Below are positions 10,938 through 20,199 of a stretch of DNA of 50,921 nt, one piece after another. The stretch covers positions 215,052 to 265,972 of the forward strand of contig MNCI01008656.1 of NCBI GenBank assembly GCA_015680685.1, read 5' to 3'. Every line of letters begins with the position of its first letter. The first letter of the stretch is position 1. A program made the translations under genes and the position numbers. The notes under the pieces are model-generated. The model saw only the letters and a list, made by a program, of their open reading frames with translations. It was not told where the DNA came from and ran no database searches. Source of the DNA: Gnetum montanum (lineage: Eukaryota > Streptophyta > Gnetopsida > Gnetales > Gnetaceae).

Positions 10938-12420
10938 TGGGGTAAGTATGACCAGGTCCCAATACTCCCAACATGCAAGGATCCTCATCTTCCATTTATT
11001 AATCCTCACCATCCTCAACCATTTAGCTATGGGGGATATCCCCCATTCTAATAACAAGCCAGATTAAGAACCACTTTTTATTTTCTTTGATTTTACAACT
11101 TTTTGTTTTCTAGTTTTTCATTTTCCAACTTTTTGTTTTATCTTTTGTCTTTTGGTATTTTTGTCTTTTTATAAGTAATCTCGTCCATGAATAAAACACT
11201 CATGTGGATCGTTGGTTGAGGTGTGTTCTATGTTATTAAGTTTTGAGCGATCAATTATTTGGATAGTGAGCCCATTACACCCACTCATCCATTCAACAAA
11301 TAAGAGGTTCTATTCGAGGGTACAATGATATTCTTGACTTTCTTAAAACTTAAAATTAATTTTGTGCTCATTGTGCCTAGAATGAAGAAGGATGGACCAA
11401 GAGGGAATGATTAGGGTGTGACATCAAGGGGACTTGCGGATTCTCTTTGGTGACATCTGTGGGAGTTATCATGCAATGTGGTTGTACTAAGATCCTTGCA
11501 AATCTAATAAAAAATGGGAGTAAGACTAATCAAAAGGGCACTAAAAAATCCAATGCTGTTCTAGGGGGTCCCACTGGAAAGACATGCACCCATGCCTGAA
11601 GGTTGGTGGCTTCTTTGGATTCAGTAAAGGGAAAAAAAAAAGAGAATAAAGAGAAAAGAAAATGAAAGAAAAGTGCCACAAAACAAAAATCACTCCTCCC
11701 TTGAATAAAATGCCAAGTGATCGTACACCTTGTTGTTATGGTACTCTCATAGTTGTTCATCATAGGATGAAACAATGTGATGTCATCGATTAGAAGGATG
11801 GACTTGGTCCTGATCTTGGAACGATGGGTTAATGACATGTTAATCATGCTTTACACGTAGGATTCACTATACCTTGGGTTAGTTACCTCATGTCCTAATC
11901 TCTATGATCCCTTTCTATAGTTTGTCTCATCTCGTTGTTCATGTAATTGTAGCTCATGTCTCGTGTAGCATAGAATTCTTACCTCATTCCAGTGATAATT
12001 ACATGTGTGTGTTTTGTGAAGTTGGTGCGGATTACATTTAACCCTTCTAGTGCCCACAGACACTTTAAGTACGGTTACACAAGGGCATTATAGGTTGGAA
12101 CCTGCCTTGGGGAGGATCCACTTGTGTAATCTTTTGTAATCCTCACTTATGATATCGCTCACACACACAATTTCTCACCCTCAACTTATTTTTCATAACA
12201 TTCTTTCCTTACCATTATCAATTTGAATTTCCATGTTCCTATGTACCATTACATAACCTTTTTCTTACCACCCAAGGTTTTATTGATAAAATACACACCA
12301 TCATCATTAATTGTGCCTTTTGAGTTAATGGAATTTCCCTAGAACCCCTTGATCATAGCCCAATGTCCTCAGCTTATGACATTGATTTTAAGAAAATCCT
12401 TTAAAAATTCAATATTTGTG
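10938..12420 (+). other. Long 3' noncoding region of A's gag unit
   Basis: There is no gene here. It starts with a PPT-like AGCTATGGGGG (11025-11035) in an 18-base palindrome, then a T-rich tract (11075-11170). Segments at about 11415 (GTGTGACATCAAGGGGACTTG) and 12071-12130 (CCTTGGGGAGGATCCACTTG) have counterparts at matching positions in B and C. The conservation between three decayed elements suggests a cis function in RNA or DNA. Confidence 0.6.
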
Positions 12421-12439
12421 TTGTGCCTCATGTCACTAG

Positions 12440-12502
12440 GGACGTGATATCGCGTATGTGATGTATCGTACATGATATCATGTCCCCGCAACCAATAAAT
12501 AG
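12440..12502 (+). promoter_or_regulatory. Internal promoter-like block of element A
   Basis: GTGATATCGCG, GTATCGTACATGATATCATG and then AATAAATAGG repeat the layout of the LTR promoter (GATATC palindromes ~15-40 bases before a TATA-like box). The block lies inside the element, about 460 bases before the ATG of the second ORF. The sequence after the TATA box is not LTR-like, so this is not simply a nested solo LTR. Confidence 0.55.
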
Positions 12503-12960
12503 GTGACCCCCCAACACTTAGCATTATTTTTGCCATTCACATGGGGGGGGGGACGACTTGCGATTGAGCGACCCTTGCTTTTCTAACTATATCTTGCTTG
12601 CCGGTACTCCGATTTTGATTCCATCTGAACCTACTTGAACCTAGAGTGTTTAACTTAGTTGTGGAGGAGGGAAATCTACCAAAAAGCACCTAAATTTTTT
12701 GGAATTTATCATTGCCCAAAGGACATCAATTAAGGTAATTAACTATAACACTTAGAATAATTGTGCCTAAAATCATTTAATCCTTAGGTATACTAGGGAG
12801 TTAAAATTGAAAACCCACCTAAGTAAAAAGGGACCCATTATTACAAAATTTCAGGCCAGATCACATGGATATAAAAGAAGATCATTAATTAAGTCAAGTA
12901 GTAAGGTATAACTTAACCTTAAAAACAACCTTACTAATGCTTGGCCCGTGTGATTGCAGA
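12503..12960 (+). other. Leader of A's second ORF
   Basis: It is noncoding. A run of ten G lies at 12543-12552. The region ends TGTGATTGCAG immediately before ATG 12961, which looks like a plant 3' splice site, so the leader may contain an intron; I could not fix a matching 5' site. Confidence 0.4.
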
Positions 12961-15708
12961 TGGCCCCGAAATGTAGACAACAGGAAGGTCCTACTCAAGG
13001 TGGAAGCAAACGATCTCAGAGAGGTGGAAGACAAGGTCCTACTGGACAACATGTAGAATAGGAGGAGTAATCATTCAGCATTCATCAAGAAAAACCTCCT
13101 ACCGGATGGTCCGAGTAGGCAGAAGGAGCTGCTACAGTGTGTGAACAGGGACAACATCTCACGTTACCCCAAGATTATGTTTAGGCCATCCATGAAAAGT
13201 CCACATTTGTTGTGGGATTTTGGAATTGAACTTCAAATATTTTGCAGAGTTCGCTCTTGAGGCTATTAGGGATCACTTCACAAGGTCTCCCTTATGGCCT
13301 ATCCTCTCTGAAAGCAGTGCCTGGTACCTAGGAGAGACGTACCAATTCTGGAATAATAGGGAGCAAGGCACTACTATTAATATTTGTGGTGTGATAGTTG
13401 ATTTCTGTACGTAGGCCATTTTAGAGGTGTTAAACCTTCTAAATATAGGGCCCAAAGTTGCTCAGTTATCCACCTGATTAGACCTTGATGTGCGAAAGGA
13501 TTGTTTGGAAAAGGCTTAAGGAAAGGATAAAACATTTGGTGAGTTGACGATAGAAGAGAGGATTTACTTCAAAATTGGAACATATCACCTCTTCCCCACA
13601 AAGGGCCTGAAAAGAATATCAATGTATGTGTCTAGAGGATGTGCAGTGCTGATGGGAAAGATTAATGCTAACCTACCCCATCTATATTTAATAGAGATCT
13701 TGAGGCGATTTGAGGAAGGAAAGATAAGGAAAATGGCGCTGCCTTTCCCTTGTCTTATCAGAAAGCTTTACCAACATGCTGGTATTTAGGGGTACACCAA
13801 TGATGTCCTTCGAAAAGCCCAAACTGCTTCATATGCTGAATTGCTAAAGGTGCCAGCTCCAAGGAAGAGCACTAGTGAAGAGCCGAGACCAGAACAAGAA
13901 GAAGAACAAATGTCTAGACCAATTGTAACTCAACTTGTAGGACCCAGCTAACCTCCAAGCACGAGTCCTATTCAACAATAGGAAGTAGGGCCTAGCACAA
14001 GCCAAGATCAACAGCCGCCGTAAGACTATAGACCATCGATGAACCATCTTAGGCCATCGTTGAGACGGTTAGTTGGGGAAGTCGTGATGACACAAACCTC
14101 TTTCGTGTCATTGATGATGCCATGTAGCCTATTGTTTCATTGAATCACACAAGGGGGGAAGTATCTATTTACATAGGAGGAGGGGAAAGTAGATGGTCAC
14201 AACAGATCTTAGGGAACACAACATCTTTCCAGGTGCAATTAGAAATTGGTGAAGGGGCCACTGTGGTGGTCATGCAACACTAGAATTTCATGGGAGCTAT
14301 AGAAGTGATTGCAAAACACATCAAAAAATCCTTTAATGTACCTGTTGTGCCACTGGAAGATTTCACAGGAGCACAGGATGCTCAAACTTTGGCCAGAACC
14401 TCAATGACTCCTACGGAACATGAGGATGCACTTGATAGATTGCTCCAAAAAGGGCAAGTAATGATGTCCCTATTTGACATCTCTGAAGATGTTACAGCAA
14501 TTCAGTCAGACCTCAATTCCACAAAGGGAAAGCTGGTCTTAACAGAAGTGAGGGCCGAGCATGCTAAAGCTAAAGTGCAATAACTACAAGAGAAGCTCAT
14601 GGCCTTACAAACAACATAGTGGGATAATTTTAGAACTGAGAAGCTAACCAAGATAATAGAAAAAAATAAAAGGGTGGCTGATGAAAAGGAGAAGGCTGTT
14701 TGGGATGCCGCCACAGCATAGGCACAAACCCATGTGCATCTTAAGACACTTAAGGCCTTATAAGAAGAAAAAAAGCAGCTGGTTGCAGACAACCTTTAGT
14801 TGACCACTATAGAAAAGAAAAAGAACATTCTCGATGAACAATTTCATCAATTACAAGAACAATTCATCTAGGTAAACTGAGACGTAAGCCATTTAGCCAA
14901 AGAAAATCGAACCCTCTCGATGGAGGAGGTACGCGCCATTCATCAAAAGTCAGCTATTGAGATAAGCATGTGGCAAAATGAGGCTAAACGACATGAGAAG
15001 CTGAAGGAGCACTTTTGCAATTAGGTGGGAATGTATAAATAGATCCTTAAAAAGGAAATCCATATGGCCAAGGCTCAATTCAACATTATCAGTGCTCAAG
15101 AGACTGACTGGTGGGCCATATTGGACACATATTCCTTTGCCCACCAAATAGAAGTTAAGAGCCAGGACCTGCAAATCCAAGATTTAATAGAATACATGGA
15201 ATTGACAAGTCTGAGATATGCCAACCTTGCCATGTTAATACTAGGACACTTGAGGTTAGAGCTCAAGAAGCAAGTAGCAACCACCCACATCAAATACGAA
15301 GCAGAATTTGCAGAGCGTAAGAAGCTGTTGGAAAAACTGGAAGTTGCAAATTTTTAACTTGAGGTGGTGAAAGCCAGCTGCCAAGGATAGAAAGATATTG
15401 CAAAAAACTTGGCTTGATGGCTAGCAGACTTTCAGGAGTATAAGGATAAATCCAAAGCCTATGAAGAGGAATGAAGGGTGTTCGAGGCTAGGTACATCAA
15501 GGCCAACCAAATGTTTCTGCAACTACCCTGTCCATGGGAAGTGCCAACTCCATCAAATGTTGGAACATTAGCATGGATGGCACAAGACCCTCGGACTGAA
15601 GAGGAGAAGCCCTAGGCCATACTTCAACGTCATCAAGCTTCAAAGCTTGGAGCACAGGACAAAGGGAAGGCACCAATGAAGGAGCCACTGCCACCAGGAA
15701 CTACATGA
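12961..15708 (+). pseudogene. A's second ORF: plant-transposon-protein-like domain plus coiled coil
   Basis: The ATG at 12961 (MAPKCRQQEGPTQGG) follows a possible splice acceptor. The N-terminus is basic, Gly/Gln-rich. From about 13215, after a frameshift, the product (YLGETYQFWNNREQG; LTIEERIYFKIGTYHLFPT; YLIEILRRFEEGKIRKM; LPFPCLIRKLYQHAGI) resembles the 'putative plant transposon protein' domain (Transposase_32-type) that accompanies many plant retroelements. A Pro/Ser/Glu-rich linker follows (13840-14030). After a second shift near 14060, 14290-15708 is a Lys/Glu/Ala-rich, heptad-like coiled-coil region of 473 codons in one frame, broken by 14 stops (8 TAG, 3 TAA, 3 TGA). It ends about 165 bases before the PPT. 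No catalytic motif is recognised; the function is unknown. Confidence 0.6.
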
Positions 15709-15860
15709 GTTCCATCAATTTTGTAGCAGTAGGATTTTCTTTTGTATTCTATGTGTTGTGTCTTTGTTTTGTTTTCATTCCACACTATGGAATAATCCTA
15801 TTTTCCCATCTAATAATCCCATACCTATCAATTGTGTAATCACTGTAACTCAAGGATGAG

Positions 15861-15881
15861 TTTTCATTCAATCGTGGGGTA
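15861..15881 (+). promoter_or_regulatory. Polypurine tract of element A with U-box
   Basis: TTTTCATTCAATCGTGGGGTA directly precedes the 3' LTR. The same context (TTTTCATTTAGTCATGGGGG) precedes the 3' LTRs of B and C, so this is the plus-strand primer site, somewhat decayed. Confidence 0.75.
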
Positions 15882-16354
15882 TGATGAGTCTTCATTTAGG
15901 GTGACCGTGATATCGCGTACGCGATATCGCATGTTGGTCGCGATATTGCATACATGATATCATGGCTCACTACAATGTCTATAAATAAGAGGCCGATTTC
16001 CTAGTTTTAGGAACATAGATTTAGACCTTAGCTAGACTTTGGCATTTTTACCCCTCCAGAGATAGAATTATTTTCCAGTGTATGCTCGTAGTGTGGTGAT
16101 TGTAATTGTATGACATCCTTTTATTTGAGTGTGATGTACTTTGACATGCACATGATTGGAAATAAAGATCGAGATTACTTCATCATTGCAACATTCACTT
16201 AGATTAATTATTTAATTAATTTTTATTTACTAATTTCCTAGTTAATCTCTCTCACCCTTATCTCATGTTAAAATGTGGAATGAGTACAACTTGATTACGA
16301 GCATTTAAGTGTGACCACTTGGTAACCCAGTAGCGTACCTAGGATCTACACTTG
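15882..16354 (+). repeat. 3' LTR of element A, cut by the assembly gap
   Basis: It is collinear with the 5' LTR from TGATGAGTCTTCATTTAGGG through the GATATC palindromes (15902-15964), TATA box (15980-15987) and R/U5 to AGCGTACCTAGGATCT. It stops at the N run, so the element's end and target duplication are missing. Confidence 0.85.
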
Positions 16355-16469
16355 NNNNNNNNNNNNNNNNNNNNNNNNNNNNNNNNNNNNNNNNNNNNNN
16401 NNNNNNNNNNNNNNNNNNNNNNNNNNNNNNNNNNNNNNNNNNNNNNNNNNNNNNNNNNNNNNNNNNNNN
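16355..16469. other. Assembly gap (115 N)
   Basis: The run of N lies within repetitive LTR sequence, with CTTG on both sides, suggesting a scaffold join between two similar LTR copies. Confidence 0.98.
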
Positions 16470-16813
16470 CTTGCAACACTAAGAATAGCTTAATATTTTC
16501 TTTAATGCATTTTACTTTCTTATTCTTTACTTTAATGCATTTGATTAAGTAATTTATTTCCAGCAATTAATGAACATCAGCATGACCACTTTGAGCATTC
16601 ATATAGTACTTGTAACCCAACAACGCTTAACATTTGGTAGCCCAACAATGCTATATGTGTTTAGGAATGTGGGGTGGTTACTTGTGTTAGGCTAGATAGA
16701 CAATAGACATTAGATTTCAATCTACTCTACCCTTATTCTTATTGTAGGTGATTACATCCATAAAATATAAAATGACAAAAATGCATATACCTTAATTATA
16801 CTTAAACCATACC
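16470..16813 (+). repeat. LTR fragment of a sister of B
   Basis: Segments such as CTTGTAACCCAACAACGCTTAACATTTGGTAGCCCAACAATG, the AATATAAAATGACA region and CATATACCTTAATTATACTTAAACCATAC align in order with the U5 half of the B LTR. It is not the continuation of A's LTR. It ends mid-LTR where an inverted LTR begins at 16814. Confidence 0.6.
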
Positions 16814-17370
16814 TGATGAGTGGCGAGGTACCCCTACACTCAACCATACTAATATGAGCATTACATGCGTGATCTGGTCAAACTCCGCAGACAGACTAGT
16901 TGTGCCATCTAGACAGTTAGCCTTAGGTCGCANTATTGTCAAAAGAGTTCATTTTATTCTCATCACACTGATACACTTAGGTACATTGGTGCTCAAAAAA
17001 AGAACCGTACACACTTTAGATTCCTTCTATGGGCACTTAGAAAATATTCTAACTCTAGGGGGAAGAAACAATAAGAGCTTCACTACCTTACTTGAAAACT
17101 GAAAATTGATTAATGAAGTACCACTAAAACTAGAGCCCAGGTGTGGTATTTATAGACTCAGGGTATATACCCCAACGTCAGACATCCGAGGTTAGATCCA
17201 AGCCCTGACGTCGCATACTTGATGTTGTAGCCGACATGAAATAATGATTCCTCAGAGTGGTTGGCTATGTCTTTTGAGCCTACTAGTATTTCAATAATAT
17301 TCATGAGGCTTATGCATGATTTTTTAATGGATTTAATTAATAAATGGTTGATGTGGATCTAGCCTCATCA
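16814..17370 (-). repeat. Inverted LTR 'G' of a related family
   Basis: On the minus strand it starts TGATGAGGCTAG (plus 17370) and ends CGCCACTCATCA (plus 16814). It has a TATA box (17147-17154), CTAGAGTTAGAATATTTTCTAAGTGCCC after it, and the family's GACCAGATCACG end region. Its sequence upstream of the TATA box lacks GATATC palindromes and has two ACGTCA motifs (17173-17180, 17205-17213) instead. Flanking pentamers do not match, and an N at 16933 suggests a missing stretch. No primer site follows it, so it is solo or rearranged. Confidence 0.75.
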
Positions 17371-17530
17371 ACCTTAATTGATATCCAAATCCTTAAGAAA
17401 GAAAGCCCAAATAAAACAAAAAATGAAAATAGATCTTCATTCTTACTTGTAGAAATGAAATAGAATATGAAATAAAAGTAAATTAAAGTCCCAAGAATAG
17501 ATAAGTACTTAAGATTCTCATACCAATTCC
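17371..17530. other. AT-rich segment with an inverted primer-site-like motif
   Basis: There is no gene. At 17513-17528 the minus strand reads AATTGGTATGAGAATC, similar to the tRNA-iMet primer site and directly after the minus-strand LTR K. The rest is low-complexity AT-rich DNA. Confidence 0.4.
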
Positions 17531-18186
17531 TGTCACAATAGTATCAATCCATAGAATAATAACTTCCTTTTACTTACACAACGGCCAAGGATGACTTACA
17601 ATAATAGTCCTCTAGAATAGCTCAACTCTCTTATCTTTAGATAACTCTTGGACATCCTCTTCAAAAATACTTCACAATCTTAGACTCTTAGTGCTAATTT
17701 ATCCCTCTTTTGGGGACCTTTATTCTTTTCTTGATGTTTCAAATTCAAATATATATTTGTTAGAATTCACCCTTAAAATTACTCTATTTTCTACCAAGAT
17801 GTCTTGGACATTTGAGATGTCTTACCAAAATGCTAAAGAGTTATAGCTAAGACTTCTCTAGACCTATATTAATTTTCCAAGATGTCTTGGAAGATATGTA
17901 TATATGTAAAGATGTGTTAACTTCTAGGGATGTCTTGGAAGACATATGGACTAAAGCTTGAAACATTAGAACACCTCTAAATAGGCCTCCATTAATTTCA
18001 TAATACCTTGAACTCATTGACACATGTCCAAACACACCTAAACTCATGAAAAACATATCAAAATCATAGACAAGACACAAAAATATTTGAGGAATGATAT
18101 AATGGTTTGGATGATGTCCTCATCATCTTTTCCACTCTTGAAAAGACATTTGTCATCAAGTAGGCTTTATATGTAGGATGACATCA
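17531..18186 (-). repeat. LTR 'K' (minus strand)
   Basis: The minus strand starts TGATGTCATCC at 18186, directly after a PPT, and ends TGTGACA at 17531 (656 bases). It contains several AAGACATCTTGG palindrome-like repeats (near 17799, 17879 and 17930). Integrase C-terminal sequence lies just upstream on the same strand, making this the 3' LTR of that element. Confidence 0.6.
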
Positions 18187-18195
18187 AGCCCCCAT
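18187..18195 (-). promoter_or_regulatory. Polypurine tract of element K
   Basis: The minus strand reads ATGGGGGCT immediately before TGATGTCATCC, the start of LTR K. Position and composition fit the plus-strand primer of an LTR element. Confidence 0.6.
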
Positions 18196-18299
18196 AAAGT
18201 TAAAGTTAGATTCATGAATCAAAATTACATATTTATAATTCTCACCACTCAAATGAATTAAGAATTCATGCTTTTTCTTGCCTCTTATGCTAATTACCT

Positions 18300-18720
18300 C
18301 TTTTTCTTATAGCATAACTAGCTTCCTTGATACTTTGGATGAACTTAGATCTTTAAATGCTCCATTAGATACTTCAATGCTATTCTTAAGTTCATATACA
18401 AATACCTTGTGATGAAATTGGCTTAAATATGAAAAATTATACATATGAAAAAATGGAAAATGGTTAGAAAGGTTAAGATAATAAGCATTATCATTCACTT
18501 TGATCTTGATTTGGAATGGACTAATCTTCTTGGACTTGAGTTTAACAAAGTTTATATTCCTCAACCTCTCCTTACCCAAATATAATTATGCATAGTCAAA
18601 AAAATCAAATGTTGCTTTCCTCTTACTTATATTCTTGCTCTTAGAAATTTCTTATATCTCAGCTTCTAATTCAGCCTTGGCTTACTAATGTATTGTTTGC
18701 AAATCTATTGAATGGGAGTG
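18300..18720 (-). pseudogene. Integrase C-terminus (GPY/F module) of element K
   Basis: Reading leftward, AKAELEAEI then KRKATFDFFDYA, YLGKERLRN and KLKSKKISPFQIKIKVNDNAYYLNL follow the typical gypsy pattern in which a Lys-rich helix leads to a 'KERFP...KLKxKKxGPFxIxxKxNDNAY' GPY/F module. This module contributes to DNA binding at the end of integrase. The ISPF at the GPY/F position is diverged. Three stops occur upstream of 18579. The rest of this pol is missing; it is cut off at the alternating repeat at 18718. Its tail differs from that of element D, so K is a separate element. Confidence 0.7.
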
Positions 18721-18816
18721 CACGCGCGCACACACACATGCATGTGCGCGCATGCACACACACACATCCACACATGCATGCACGCACACATGCATGCACG
18801 TGCACACACACACAGA
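18718..18816. repeat. Alternating purine-pyrimidine microsatellite (CA/CG/TG)
   Basis: Mixed (CA)n, (CG)n and ATGCATGC units give nearly 100 bases of almost strict purine-pyrimidine alternation, a sequence type prone to form Z-DNA. It lies exactly where the D 3' LTR and the K integrase remnant meet. Confidence 0.9.
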
Positions 18817-19003
18817 CACCAAAAATATAAATAATAACATTAATTCATATATGCATCTGAATGTTCATGAACATGAAATATCAAGTTTCCACCCATAAAA
18901 TATATTAAACTGATAACATGCATGACATACACCTAGGCACAAATAACATAATCTAAAAAAGGTATCATATGTACCAAGGATTCGAAAAATATAGGGTTTT
19001 ACA
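18817..19003 (-). repeat. 3' LTR fragment of element D
   Basis: The minus strand begins TGTAAAACCC at 19003, resembling the TGTAACACCC start common to chromovirus LTRs, right after a short purine-rich AGGGGTAAATGA. It is cut off at the alternating repeat after about 190 bases. Confidence 0.5.
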
Positions 19004-19209
19004 TCATTTACCCCTAAGAATCTTCCTCCCAGAAGATCTTAACATGGAAAGAGCCTAAATCAAACTAAGTTTCTAAGTAGCCTATTGAGAACCATGATAG
19101 CTCCACAAGACCTTCACCATTGGCACTATATTGTTGCACAACCAACACTCCATTTAATCCATAATTCTAATGGAATGCTTTACATATAACACATTAACTT
19201 GAAGTTGTA
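19004..19209 (-). pseudogene. C-terminal tail of element D polyprotein
   Basis: The minus strand reads IRIMD, CNNIVPMVKVLWSYHGSQ, AT, then stops before the 3' LTR. This matches the conserved tail of Tekay-type pol, in which a 'VKVLWxxHxxEEATWE' phrase follows the integrase. It is separated from the rest of D by the 12-kb insertion B. Three in-frame stops are present. Confidence 0.7.
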
Positions 19210-20055
19210 TGATGAATTGCGATATCACATCCACCACGTGATATTGCATACGAAATATCACGTCCTGCCTCATCTTCTATAAATAAGAGGTGGTGCCCTT
19301 GGTTCTAAGGTAGTTAGATTTAGACCCTTAGCTAGACTCTTGCAGTTTTGTCATTCTAGAATTAGAATTATTTCTTTGTGCCCGTAGTAGGAGTCATAGA
19401 GTGAACGGAGCTTTATTTGAACAATTTGTACCTGAGCACAATTTTGTGTATGGTAATAAAGATGAACTTTATGATAAACCTTGCAGCATACAGTTTAAGC
19501 TAATTAGTAATTAATGATTGTTCAATGCTTTCCTAGTTAATTAATATCTCTCTCAACCTTCAACCCTCTTAGTTAAATACACTCAGTACGACTGCTTCAA
19601 GCATGCGTGTAGCGCTTGGTTACCCAGTAATGATTAGCATTTGGTAATCCTAGTAGTGTTGCACTGGTTTAGGATGTGTACAGCAAGTGGAAATGGATAC
19701 TGGTGTTAGGAACATTTAGAAACTAGTTAATGAATANAGTGGGAACGGATACTAGTCTTAGGAACATTTAGAAACTAGTTAATGAATAATTAATGTAAGT
19801 TAGCCACTTAGTTCTCTCTCCCTCTCCTTTATTAGCAGAAGACATAAAAAATACAAAAGCTATAAAAATCATATACCTCAAGCTTACTTAACCATACAAC
19901 CGTGACAATACAAGTAAGTTTGGGAAGACAATGATTGATTAACCCTAAGTGTTCCATTATGATGCATAAGCACTTAGTCCTTGGAGTTCGACTGGATCAT
20001 GTGTGAAACACTCGTATTCGTATGGTTGAGTGTAGGGATACCTTGCCACTCATCA
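19210..20055 (+). repeat. 5' LTR of element B
   Basis: It has GATATC/GATATT palindromes at 19219-19263, TATAAATA at 19278-19285 and the family end GCCACTCATCA. It differs from the 3' LTR by a 50-base duplicated block (19687-19736 and 19739-19788) with an N between the copies, probably an assembly artefact, and by lacking a ~28-base palindrome unit in U3. Confidence 0.93.
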
Positions 20056-20075
20056 TTGGTGCCATTGTTGAGGAC
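20056..20075 (+). promoter_or_regulatory. Primer binding site of B (tRNA-Asp type, decayed)
   Basis: TTGGTGCCATTGTTGAGGAC matches the tRNA-Asp-complementary consensus at 14 of 20 positions and every difference is a transition (C to T or G to A), mainly at former CpG sites. Confidence 0.65.
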
Positions 20076-20199
20076 TTAGTTGTTTGTGCGCTACATAGAA
20101 CATAGGAATTCATTCATATTGTTGGAATGTTAGAATGAAAACTTATGGTTAATCAAAGAAAGATGAGACAACAGTACATTGCACACCAAACAAGACAAG

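Larger units (their letters stand above)
8333..16354 (+). mobile_element. Element A: gag-only LTR retrotransposon with an extra ORF
   Basis: A has related LTRs at 8333-8923 and 15882-16354 (the latter cut by the assembly gap), a tRNA-Asp-type primer site, gag, a long 3' noncoding region, an internal promoter-like block, a second long reading frame, and a PPT. No protease, RT or integrase homology is visible, so it would depend on pol from a relative such as B. The 5' LTR begins TGATGTATCTTCATTTAGGG and the 3' LTR TGATGAGTCTTCATTTAGGG. The right end and target duplication cannot be read because of the gap. Confidence 0.85.

Noticed and set aside
16339-16566. Reading frames spanning the N run
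   Set aside because: They consist mainly of unknown residues across the assembly gap.
8158-17370. A DNA transposon with terminal inverted repeats, suggested by inverted LTR pieces on both sides of A
   Set aside because: The inverted pieces are partial or complete LTRs with their own TG/CA ends; A itself has direct LTRs, a primer site and a PPT.
18307-18579. A host gene on the minus strand
   Set aside because: The product fits the gypsy integrase C-terminal KERL...KLKSKK...NDNAY pattern and is followed by a PPT and LTR.
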